Counted from the stretch's first letter, positions 1 to 5,027 are shown. The stretch is DNA of 5,027 nucleotides from an uncultured Bacillota bacterium (GCA_905200905.1 CAJKMA010000108.1:1-5027), one strand, 5' to 3'. Notes: generated by a model not told the origin, from the sequence alone. Program-made: numbers and translations.

Positions 1-268
1 TACCAGCACCTACTGCGTGAGTAATGATTAAGTTTTTCTGAAGTTCTTTGCACTGGTCCTGAGAAATTACTACATCGCTGAATTTACCAAATCCAGTGGT
101 AATTCCATATACCACCTTTTCTTCTGCAACCAAATCATCTACTACTTTTCTGGATGCCAGAATATTCTGTTTCGCTTCTTCTGCCAGTTCCACCTCCGCA
201 TGGTCACGGCAAATAGCTGCAATCTGTTCCAATGTCAGGTCTTTTCCTGTAAGTGTAATTTTGCTCAT
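1..268 (-). CDS. hutH: Histidine ammonia-lyase, N-terminal part (runs off the left edge)
   Basis: Histidine ammonia-lyase (histidase) is the first enzyme of histidine degradation; it deaminates L-histidine to trans-urocanate and ammonia in the cytoplasm. Only the first 89 residues are present. They begin MSKITLTGKDLTLEQIAAIC and contain VYGITTGFGKFSD at about residues 53-65, the family hallmark, with Tyr54 matching the catalytic tyrosine near position 53 of bacterial histidases. The segment QDQCKELQKNLIITHAVGAG follows, again typical of the N-terminal fold. The Ala-Ser-Gly triad that forms the MIO cofactor should lie near residue 143, outside the window. The ATG start is supported by GAGGG six nucleotides upstream. 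The gene runs in the same direction as the upstream regulator gene but is separated from it by a terminator and its own promoter region. A related aromatic-amino-acid lyase is possible, but the histidase match is strong. The rest of the hut operon presumably continues to the left. Confidence 0.93.
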   Translation of the reverse strand, partial: MSKITLTGKDLTLEQIAAICRDHAEVELAEEAKQNILASRKVVDDLVAEEKVVYGITTGFGKFSDVVISQDQCKELQKNLIITHAVGAG

Positions 269-304
269 AGCGCACCCTCTTTTCCTGTAATTATTATATG
301 TGAA

Positions 305-346
305 AGTATACAGATATAAGTGTCTAAAAAGCGTCAATAAATGTCA
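305..346 (-). promoter_or_regulatory. Probable hutH promoter with SARP-like tandem operator repeats
   Basis: Read on the minus strand, three related heptamers stand in tandem: TGACATT (340-346), TGACGCT (330-336) and AGACACT (319-325), with start-to-start steps of 10 and 11 bp. Exactly 8 bp after the last one comes TATACT (305-310), a good -10. The only -35-like hexamer, TTGACG (332-337), is 21 bp from that -10, too far for unaided sigma-70 use. Transcription would start near 298, leaving a leader of about 30 nt with the hutH ribosome site. A second possible -10, TATAAT at 293-298, has no convincing -35. Repeats one helical turn apart ending 8 bp from the -10 match the known layout for SARP activators; the assignment to the adjacent regulator is inference. 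Confidence 0.5.
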
Positions 347-374
347 TATTGCATAATATTTTTTTTAGACACTT
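318..374. repeat. Perfect 13-bp inverted repeat upstream of hutH
   Basis: AAGTGTCTAAAAA at 318-330 is mirrored by TTTTTAGACACTT at 362-374 with no mismatch; 31 bp lie between the arms and the arm centres are 44 bp apart, close to four helical turns. The hutH-proximal arm contains the AGACACT heptamer next to the -10, so the distal arm places the same heptamer in the opposite orientation. The pair lies upstream of the likely transcription start, so it is better read as a DNA binding site than as an RNA hairpin. No matching regulator family is recognised for the palindrome itself. Confidence 0.6.
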
Positions 375-481
375 TCTGTTTTTGATATTTTTCTACATTT
401 CTCTCATTTTATAAACCAAAAAAATATGCACTTTTACCATATTACCACAGTAAATTGATACTAGAAAGAAACTTTTAACAT

Positions 482-543
482 AAAAAAACTTTATGCAAAC
501 CTGGTGCTGTATGTTTATCATCCAGTCTGCATAAAGTTTTTTT
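482..543 (-). terminator. Rho-independent terminator of the regulator gene
   Basis: AAAAAAACTTTATGCA (482-497) pairs perfectly over 16 bp with TGCATAAAGTTTTTTT (528-543), and CTGG (501-504) with CCAG (522-525) can extend the stem inward. On the minus strand the hairpin starts immediately after the TAG stop of the regulator gene (544-546) and ends in seven T. Because A and T tracts flank both sides it would also work for plus-strand transcripts, although no plus-strand gene ends here. It argues against simple co-transcription of the regulator gene with hutH. Confidence 0.8.
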
Positions 544-3414
544 CTAATGGTTTATGTAGTTTTCCACTTGTTGCAAGATGCTGATTGTGGTAGGATTCTT
601 AATCTTCTCTGAAATCTTGCTGCTTTCTTCATAGCAAAGTTTAGCTTCCTCCTGCTTTCCTGTTTCCCACAGTAACATCGCTCTGTAAGCCAGCGCTCGC
701 TCAAGTCCCCAGTAATATCCATGGCTTTTCAGACAGGAAACTGCTTTTTCCAAATACTCTTCTGCCTGTACATACTGTTTTTCCAGATACAGCACCTGCC
801 CCATATTAGAATAAAACTGTCCCAATCCATTGGTAACTACCTTACCAGTGCCAAGTTCTATAGCCGCCTGATAACATTCCCTTGCCTTTTTAAAATCACC
901 CCTAGCCCTGCTTAAATCCCCAAGGTACCCTTGACAGGCAGCCATACTCATACTAAAATATTCTCGGTTTCCCATACATGTCTGGAAAATTTCCATTGCT
1001 TCATGAAGAACCTTATCCGCCTCTTCATAGTTTCCTTCATGTAGAAGATACAAACCCTTCAAGCGAACAAATACACCTTTTTCTTCGCTATTTTTTTCTT
1101 CTGCTTCCAGCATCTGAAGACCTTGGTGTACATAAGTACGCACTTGTTCCATATCTTCTACCTGAATCCCATAAAAAATCATTTGTTTCAGATTATTCAG
1201 AAGCATCTTTTTTTCTCCCAGTGCTTCTGCAAATTCCATGCTTTTTTGGATACAGGAAACGCCTGTCTCATATTCTCCTACTGCAATTTTATAACGTCCC
1301 TTAACATAATTCATTTCCATTTTCATTTCCTGTGCCTGATGAGACTCATCGTTAAGACGGATTACCTCTTCCGCAAGTTCTAACATTTCTGCCGCACCTT
1401 GAGTAACACCGAATTCTGCATCGCCATATTCAATCTCCCAATGAAGTACAGGAAAGTTCTCATTAATAATGGTATAGTATTCCTTTAAATATTGAATTTT
1501 ATATTCATAGGTTTTCACCTGGTTATGGCATTTCTCATAGTGGTGAATAATCATTGGGAGACACTGGAAATTTCGTTTGGTTTCTACCTGTTCTTCATAA
1601 TAGGACGCCAGCATTTGATGATACATACGCCGCTTTCCAATACTTTGTCTCTCATACAGGTATTCTCTGAAAATCCTGTGTACGAATTTATAATAAATAT
1701 TCCAGCCTACTAAGACTTCCTTGATTAAATGATGCTCCTGAAGCTTTTCCAATACACGCAAAAGGGTTAGGCGGTCAAGAGATGGAAGTAACAACTCCAA
1801 TTCCTCAATGCTAATTTTCTCAGGGAACAGAGAAAGGCAATCCAACACCTCGTTTTCAATTTCCGGAAGCCCTGCCAATCTTGCTTTAATCAGATTTGTA
1901 GTTTTTGGAGAAATTTCTAAGGTATAGCCTTTTTCCCTAATAAGATTAATAAGCTCCATAAGAAAAAACGCATTTCCATCTGTCATCTGATAAATGTTTT
2001 CTTTTTTCTCATCCTCCTTATCAAGCTGTGGAAGATATTTATGCAATATCTCGTTGGTTTCATCCCTGCTAAAAGACTGAAGCTTAATAACCTGAAGACA
2101 ATCCTTTCTTGTGAGCTTTTCCAGAGCCTCCATAATCTCTGTATCACTGCTCTGACTATAAGTACACATCAGCAAAACTTTATCTGTCCCAATGGTTAGT
2201 AAAATTCTGTTTAAAAGCTGAAAACTCATCTGATCCATCCACTGAATATCATCGAAAAACAATACTACCCGATGATGCTCTGTAATTTTCCGGAATACTT
2301 TCAGAACTGCCTGTTCCATAATCTGATAGGTAAGGCGTCCCATTTTTTCTTCTCCATCAGAAATGGTTCCCTTTAGCACCAGCTTCATTTCCTCATCATC
2401 GCTGTGGACAAGCTCTTCTTTTAAAACACCATTTTCCGCACATTGACGAATTTCCCAAAAGATATCATTCCACGGACGAAGGAAAAAATCAGCCTCATCA
2501 CGATAACAAGCAGCAAAGAAGGATATCATCTGATTTCCACGAACAATTTGTCTTGCTTTTTCTAAAAGTGCAGATTTTCCAACACCTTCTTCCCCTCCAA
2601 TGGCAACGCACTGGGGATGCTCCCATCTTCCTGTTTCTGCAAGACATTGGCTAATCCGGTAAATCTCCTCTGTTCTGCCCATAAATGGCAAATTCCAATT
2701 CATATTTTCTACAGCTACATTTCCCTTTACATTAAAAATGCGGTGGAAAAGTTCTGTAATTTCTCCTGAAGGTTCTACTCCCAACTCCTCATCCAGAATT
2801 TTTTCCAAATCATAATACAGCTTAATTGCCATATTATAATTTCCACTGGAAGCATAAATCTCCATAATTTCTTGATACAGCTTCTCATTGTAAGGGTCAT
2901 GTTTTAACAAAATATTACTATATTTCTGAATCTGTGCCATATCCTTGACAGAGTTCGCCATAGATAGCTGCTGATAGGCAGAATCAAGAATGGACTGGTC
3001 ATACTGTTCCTGCATAGATGCCATCCACTCTTCAAACTCATAGCTATTTTTTATATGAAAATGAGCCAGGAAGCCTTCTTCTTCCTGGTACAGAATATTT
3101 TCTTTATCTATAGAATCCCAATCCACTTCTACAAAAGCCTCAGGATTCAAGGAAATGCTGGTATGTCCTGCGGTCAGTAACACTTCTTTTCCCAGAAGTT
3201 TTTTTATCTGATACACAGCCTCTCTTAAATTCTTACGTCCCACATTCTCATTGTCAGCGCCCCAGAGAACATATATAATTTCTTCTCTTGTAGCCGTTTT
3301 TTTCACACATAGGTAATAAAAAAATCCTTCTGCCTTTTTATAGGGAAAGTTCACTCTTTCTCCATTTTTTTCCACATACGGCCTGCCCAGAAGATGTACA
3401 CTGATTTTATCCAA
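544..3414 (-). CDS. SARP-like BTAD / AAA-ATPase / TPR transcriptional regulator, 956 aa
   Basis: This is a large one-component cytoplasmic regulator. Residues 1-95 resemble the OmpR-type winged helix of SARP proteins (HLLGRPYVEKNGERV, then KAEGFFYYL and NLREAVYQIKKLLG). Residues 96-230 form the bacterial transcriptional activation domain, with VEVDWDSID at its start and LYYDLEKILDEELGVEPS near its end. NLPFMGRTEEI (241-251) opens a STAND-type ATPase: Walker A is GGEEGVGKS (273-281) and Walker B is VVLFFDDIQWMD (383-394). From about residue 620 the chain is helical and TPR-like, clearest in 785-935 (for example GNYEEADKVLHEAMEIF and KQYVQAEEYLEKAV). There is no C-terminal LuxR helix-turn-helix, so DNA binding must lie at the N-terminus. 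Translation starts at TTG (3412-3414): GAGGG lies seven nucleotides upstream, an in-frame TGA stands two codons before it, and the next in-frame Met comes after the whole winged helix. Members of this class sense a ligand or partner through the ATPase/TPR part. Control of hutH is inferred from position and from the operator-like repeats. Confidence 0.9.
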   Translation of the reverse strand: MDKISVHLLGRPYVEKNGERVNFPYKKAEGFFYYLCVKKTATREEIIYVLWGADNENVGRKNLREAVYQIKKLLGKEVLLTAGHTSISLNPEAFVEVDWDSIDKENILYQEEEGFLAHFHIKNSYEFEEWMASMQEQYDQSILDSAYQQLSMANSVKDMAQIQKYSNILLKHDPYNEKLYQEIMEIYASSGNYNMAIKLYYDLEKILDEELGVEPSGEITELFHRIFNVKGNVAVENMNWNLPFMGRTEEIYRISQCLAETGRWEHPQCVAIGGEEGVGKSALLEKARQIVRGNQMISFFAACYRDEADFFLRPWNDIFWEIRQCAENGVLKEELVHSDDEEMKLVLKGTISDGEEKMGRLTYQIMEQAVLKVFRKITEHHRVVLFFDDIQWMDQMSFQLLNRILLTIGTDKVLLMCTYSQSSDTEIMEALEKLTRKDCLQVIKLQSFSRDETNEILHKYLPQLDKEDEKKENIYQMTDGNAFFLMELINLIREKGYTLEISPKTTNLIKARLAGLPEIENEVLDCLSLFPEKISIEELELLLPSLDRLTLLRVLEKLQEHHLIKEVLVGWNIYYKFVHRIFREYLYERQSIGKRRMYHQMLASYYEEQVETKRNFQCLPMIIHHYEKCHNQVKTYEYKIQYLKEYYTIINENFPVLHWEIEYGDAEFGVTQGAAEMLELAEEVIRLNDESHQAQEMKMEMNYVKGRYKIAVGEYETGVSCIQKSMEFAEALGEKKMLLNNLKQMIFYGIQVEDMEQVRTYVHQGLQMLEAEEKNSEEKGVFVRLKGLYLLHEGNYEEADKVLHEAMEIFQTCMGNREYFSMSMAACQGYLGDLSRARGDFKKARECYQAAIELGTGKVVTNGLGQFYSNMGQVLYLEKQYVQAEEYLEKAVSCLKSHGYYWGLERALAYRAMLLWETGKQEEAKLCYEESSKISEKIKNPTTISILQQVENYINH

Positions 3415-3434
3415 AATTCATCCCTCGCAATCTA

Positions 3435-3454
3435 TATACTTGTTAGTATACTAA
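3435..3454. repeat. Overlapping palindromes on the regulator's -10 element
   Basis: TTAGTATACTAA at 3443-3454 is a perfect 12-bp palindrome. It overlaps a second inverted repeat, TATACT and AGTATA at 3435-3440 and 3445-3450, separated by TGTT. Both include the -10 of the regulator gene. This could be an operator, but a TATACT -10 easily generates AT-rich symmetry, so function is uncertain. Confidence 0.4.
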
Positions 3455-3473
3455 TCTCTCAACTTATTGTCAA
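3445..3473 (-). promoter_or_regulatory. Near-consensus sigma-70-type promoter of the regulator gene
   Basis: On the minus strand TTGACA (3468-3473) is followed after exactly 17 bp by TATACT (3445-3450). One mismatch to consensus overall and ideal spacing make this a strong housekeeping promoter. The start would fall near 3438, giving a leader of about 24 nt that contains the GAGGG ribosome site. The -10 is embedded in a perfect 12-bp palindrome (3443-3454) and in a TATACT-TGTT-AGTATA inverted repeat (3435-3450), so a repressor could act here. Confidence 0.75.
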
Positions 3474-3497
3474 CTAAAGAGAAGTTCTGAAAAACCG

Positions 3498-3526
3498 TTG
3501 AATTTTTTGTCTTGGCAGTATATGAT
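3498..3526 (+). promoter_or_regulatory. Probable promoter of the DUF3783-like gene
   Basis: TTGAAT (3498-3503) and TATGAT (3521-3526) are separated by 17 bp, and the predicted start near 3533 leaves about 30 nt to the ATG at 3563. The hexamers are each one or two bases from consensus. This promoter lies inside the longest possible open frame of the downstream gene, which supports the shorter start. Confidence 0.5.
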
Positions 3527-3562
3527 GAAGGTATTAAATATTATATGAAGGGGGGACCTGTC

Positions 3563-3958
3563 ATGACACTCCACAAACCAACGATTCTCTACTATGACCA
3601 TGGAAACTTAGAAAAAAGAACTGCTGTAGAACAGGCGCTTTTGCCTCTTGGAATTGCCCTGGTTCCAATCACGCCTCCCCAGTTTCTCCAAACTGTAGGC
3701 TATCTTGCCGGTGTGAAAGGCTTTCCGTCTAAAAAATTATCTCCCTTGGAGATTCTTCCAGAAATTTCCCAGGAGCTGATGGTGATGTGCAATTTCACGG
3801 AAGAAACCCTGGACATGCTTCTAGGTGCTATGAAAAGCGGGATGGTTCCCCGCATTGCTTTAAAAGCTATGCTTACTGCTCAGAACTGTTTCTGGACCTT
3901 TGCTCAGCTATTTCAGGAATTATATGAAGAACACCAACATTTTTATGGAAATGACTAA
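3563..3958 (+). CDS. DUF3783-like small protein, 131 aa
   Basis: The product is a 131-residue soluble protein without a signal peptide or membrane segment. The C-terminal part, from about MVMCNFTEETLDMLLGAM (residues 69-86) through RIALKAMLTAQNCFWTFAQL to the end, resembles the DUF3783 family, which has no known function and is widespread in Clostridia. The N-terminal part (PTILYYDHGNLEKRTAVEQALLPLGI as two short blocks) looks like a small alpha/beta module in which a response-like strand and helix can be seen, but I cannot assign it. The frame is open back to a TTG at 3512, but the ATG at 3563 is preferred: a strong AAGGGGGG ribosome site lies seven nucleotides before it, and the likely promoter overlaps the extra 17 codons. 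The gene is divergent from the regulator gene and is probably transcribed alone, since a terminator overlaps its end. I do not know what it does. Confidence 0.82.
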   Translation: MTLHKPTILYYDHGNLEKRTAVEQALLPLGIALVPITPPQFLQTVGYLAGVKGFPSKKLSPLEILPEISQELMVMCNFTEETLDMLLGAMKSGMVPRIALKAMLTAQNCFWTFAQLFQELYEEHQHFYGND

Positions 3959-3979
3959 AATGTTCTCTGTTCTTTTTTT
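3928..3979 (+). terminator. Rho-independent terminator overlapping the end of the DUF3783-like gene
   Basis: AGAACA (3928-3933) pairs with TGTTCT (3968-3973), and inside it ACATTTT (3937-3943) pairs with AAAATGT (3957-3963), with a small internal loop between the two stems. Seven T follow at 3973-3979. The left arm is coding sequence and the TAA stop (3956-3958) sits at the start of the inner right arm. The stem is AT-rich, so efficiency may be modest. Confidence 0.5.
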
Positions 3980-3987
3980 CATGTCTC

Positions 3988-4033
3988 CAAAATAGAATAG
4001 TAGCAAACCTCTTCTACAGGAGATTCTATTTTG
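3988..4033 (+). promoter_or_regulatory. Leader hairpin that could cover the deacetylase TTG start
   Basis: CAAAATAGAAT (3988-3998) pairs perfectly over 11 bp with ATTCTATTTTG (4023-4033), and GTAG (4000-4003) with CTAC (4014-4017). The right arm includes the TTG start codon at 4031-4033, while the AGGAG ribosome site (4018-4022) falls in the bulge between the two stems. If the structure forms in the mRNA it would limit initiation. Only the inverted repeat is seen directly; regulation is inference. Confidence 0.4.
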
Positions 4034-4795
4034 TCGAAAAGATTCTTTCACGCTCTTGTTACCCTGGCTTTTGCAGGACTTCTAGTTTTCTGTGCTGCTG
4101 CTTACCTTCCTGATATCATCACGGTAAGCAGCACCCCAGGAGGTCGAGAACTTCCTATTTACTGTGTAGAAACCGAAAAACCTCTAGTATCCATTAGTTT
4201 TGACGCTGCTTGGGGAAACGAGGACACACAAACACTTCTAGACATTCTTGCCAAACACAATGTAAAAGCTACCTTCTTTATGACTGGAGGATGGGTCGAA
4301 AGTTACCCTGATGATGTAAAAAAAATCTATGAAGCTGGCCATGACCTTGGGAATCACAGCCAGAATCACAAATATATGACGAAATTAAATGATGAAGAAA
4401 AAACCAATGAACTTATGACTGTACATAATAAAGTAAAAGAATTAACTGGATACGATATGTTCCTCTTCCGTCCCCCTTATGGAGATTATGATAATCAAGT
4501 AGTTGTCAATGCAAAAAAGAATAACTACTACCCTATTCAATGGAATATAGATTCTCTGGACTGGAAGGATTACGGTGCAGACGATATCGTAAAAAGAATC
4601 ACAGAACATAAAAATCTTGGGAATGGAAGTATCATTCTCTGCCATAATGGAGCAAAGTATACAAAAGATGCTCTAGAACAGGTTATCCTGAAACTTAAGG
4701 AAAAAGGATATGAGTTTGTTCCGATTTCAGAACTGATTTACAGAGATGAATATCATATGAACCATGAAGGACGGCAAGTTTTAGATAAAAAATAA
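4031..4795 (+). CDS. PdaB-like polysaccharide deacetylase (CE4/NodB fold), 254 aa
   Basis: This is a probable membrane-anchored, extracytoplasmic deacetylase of the CE4 family, which removes N- or O-acetyl groups from cell-wall or other polysaccharides with a divalent metal. Residues 1-5 are basic (MSKRF) and 6-26 form one hydrophobic segment, a signal anchor or signal peptide. The NodB domain spans about 50-235: motif 1 is SFDAAWG (56-62, Asp58 as catalytic base), motif 2 is HSQNH (109-113, metal histidines), motif 3 is RPPYGDY (147-153), motif 4 is DSLDW (174-178) and motif 5 is LCHN (203-206, His205). The second Asp of the usual TFDD motif is Ala here, as in the FDISWG/FDAAWG subgroup that includes sporulation PdaB; the 254-residue length also matches PdaB. 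The TTG start has AGGAG eight nucleotides upstream and an in-frame TAG at 4001; no Met occurs before the catalytic domain. A spore-cortex role is possible but nothing else here shows it. Confidence 0.85.
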   Translation: MSKRFFHALVTLAFAGLLVFCAAAYLPDIITVSSTPGGRELPIYCVETEKPLVSISFDAAWGNEDTQTLLDILAKHNVKATFFMTGGWVESYPDDVKKIYEAGHDLGNHSQNHKYMTKLNDEEKTNELMTVHNKVKELTGYDMFLFRPPYGDYDNQVVVNAKKNNYYPIQWNIDSLDWKDYGADDIVKRITEHKNLGNGSIILCHNGAKYTKDALEQVILKLKEKGYEFVPISELIYRDEYHMNHEGRQVLDKK

Positions 4796-4825
4796 GACGC
4801 TGTCGCACTAAAACACAACAGCATC
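4784..4825 (-). terminator. Terminator downstream of tRNA-Leu
   Basis: On the minus strand GATGCTGT (4818-4825) pairs with ACAGCGTC (4796-4803), eight base pairs including one T-G wobble, around a 14-nt loop. A T-rich tail (TTATTTTTTATC, 4784-4795) follows. The tail is the antisense of the last codons and stop of the deacetylase gene. In the plus direction the wobble becomes a C-A mismatch and no T tract follows, so it serves the tRNA transcript. Confidence 0.65.
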
Positions 4826-4837
4826 CCATTGAAGTAC

Positions 4838-4918
4838 TGCGGATGACAGGACTTGAACCTGCACGTCATAAACACCAGAACCTAAATCTGGCGCGTCTGC
4901 CAATTCCGCCACATCCGC
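4838..4918 (-). tRNA. tRNA-Leu, anticodon UAG
   Basis: The minus strand folds into a class II tRNA of 81 nt. The acceptor arms are GCGGATG and CATCCGC with discriminator A. The D arm is GCGGAATTGGCAGACGC, typical of tRNA-Leu. The anticodon stem CCAGA/TCTGG holds the loop TTTAGGT with anticodon TAG (4882-4884), reading CUA and probably other CUN codons. A long variable arm is followed by a T arm with TTCAAGT. The 3' CCA is not encoded; GTA follows the discriminator, so CCA must be added after transcription. Confidence 0.95.
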
Positions 4919-4942
4919 ATTTGTTTATACTTTAAAGAAAAA

Positions 4943-4968
4943 AGTTCAAACCCATTTCGGTTTGAACT
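4943..4968 (-). terminator. Hairpin with T tract between tRNA-Lys and tRNA-Leu
   Basis: AGTTCAAACC (4943-4952) and GGTTTGAACT (4959-4968) form a perfect 10-bp stem with a 6-nt loop. On the minus strand the stem is followed by TTTTTTCTTT (4933-4942), the form of an intrinsic terminator for the tRNA-Lys transcript. The tRNA-Leu gene starts only about 24 nt beyond the stem and has no clear promoter, so read-through may matter. Confidence 0.75.
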
Positions 4969-4972
4969 CAAG

Positions 4973-5027
4973 TGAAGCATCGGGGATTCGAACCCCGGAC
5001 AACTTGATTAAAAGTCAAGTGCTCTAC
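4973..5027 (-). tRNA. tRNA-Lys, anticodon UUU (5' part outside the window)
   Basis: The minus strand shows GTAGAGC of the D arm, an anticodon stem CTTGA/TCAAG holding loop CTTTTAA with anticodon TTT (5010-5012), a T arm CGGGG-TTCGAAT-CCCCG, the acceptor 3' side ATGCTTC and discriminator A at 4973. The acceptor 5' strand and the start of the D arm lie beyond the right edge. CCA is not encoded (CTT follows). Confidence 0.93.

Noticed and set aside
96..290. Open frame on the plus strand opposite hutH
   Set aside because: It is antisense to the clearly conserved hutH reading frame and its translation is a Ser/Phe-rich shadow with no ribosome site.
318..374. Invertible promoter (phase-variable switch) flanked by the 13-bp inverted repeat
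   Set aside because: Only 31 bp lie between the arms, much shorter than known invertible promoters, and no recombinase gene is present.
721..1713. Several plus-strand open frames of 64-108 codons inside the regulator gene
   Set aside because: All are antisense to the TPR-rich coding region, have Phe/Leu/His-rich compositions typical of reversed coding sequence, and lack ribosome sites.
3451..3473. SARP-type heptamers in the regulator's own promoter (TGACAAT, TGAGAGA at 11-bp step)
   Set aside because: Only two poorly matching units, ending 4 bp rather than 8 bp from the -10, and the TGACA is simply the consensus -35.
3512..3562. Longer start (TTG) for the DUF3783-like protein adding 17 residues
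   Set aside because: No ribosome site precedes it, the likely promoter -10 lies within it, and the ATG at 3563 has a very strong ribosome site.
4043..4100. Lipoprotein signal at Cys21 of the deacetylase (LVFC)
   Set aside because: Phe at the -1 position does not fit a lipobox, which needs Gly, Ala or Ser; a signal anchor or ordinary signal peptide fits better.
4442..4645. Minus-strand open frame inside the deacetylase gene
   Set aside because: It overlaps the catalytic motifs of a well-supported CE4 gene on the other strand and has no family resemblance.
1..5027. CRISPR array, insertion sequence, toxin-antitoxin or defence system
   Set aside because: No spaced direct repeats, transposase motifs, terminal repeats with target duplication, or small paired genes were found on either strand.

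Overview
The window looks like chromosomal DNA of a low-GC Gram-positive anaerobe of the class Clostridia, most likely Lachnospiraceae-like. The evidence is AT-rich intergenic DNA, strong AGGAGG-type ribosome sites, three probable TTG or re-assigned starts, a DUF3783-type protein, a PdaB-like deacetylase with the FDAAWG form of motif 1, and tRNA genes without encoded CCA. The genus is an inference. I see no insertion sequence, CRISPR array, prophage gene or origin.

Layout. Positions 1-268 (minus) hold the first 89 codons of hutH, histidine ammonia-lyase; the rest lies beyond the left edge. Positions 269-543 hold the hutH promoter region and the terminator of the next gene. Positions 544-3414 (minus) encode a 956-residue regulator: an OmpR-like winged helix plus BTAD (a SARP-type N-terminus), an AAA/STAND ATPase, and a TPR-rich C-terminus. 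Positions 3415-3562 are a divergent promoter region. Positions 3563-3958 (plus) encode a small DUF3783-like protein, and 4031-4795 (plus) encode a membrane-anchored CE4 polysaccharide deacetylase resembling sporulation PdaB. Converging on it from the right are a tRNA-Leu(UAG) gene and a partial tRNA-Lys(UUU) gene, both minus strand, each followed by a terminator-like hairpin.

How the parts may work together. The regulator gene lies directly upstream of hutH on the same strand but ends in its own terminator, so hutH needs its own promoter. In that promoter I find three WGACRYT-like heptamers at 11- and 10-bp steps, ending exactly 8 bp before a TATACT -10. This is the operator layout known for SARP regulators of actinomycetes. 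It suggests, without proving it, that the neighbouring SARP-like ATPase directly activates histidine degradation. A perfect 13-bp inverted repeat includes one of these heptamers and adds an inverted distal copy. This regulator-operator pair is the most interesting item in the window.

The plus-strand pair looks unrelated to histidine use. The DUF3783-like gene has its own promoter and a terminator overlapping its 3' end. The deacetylase gene begins at a TTG that lies inside a potential hairpin.
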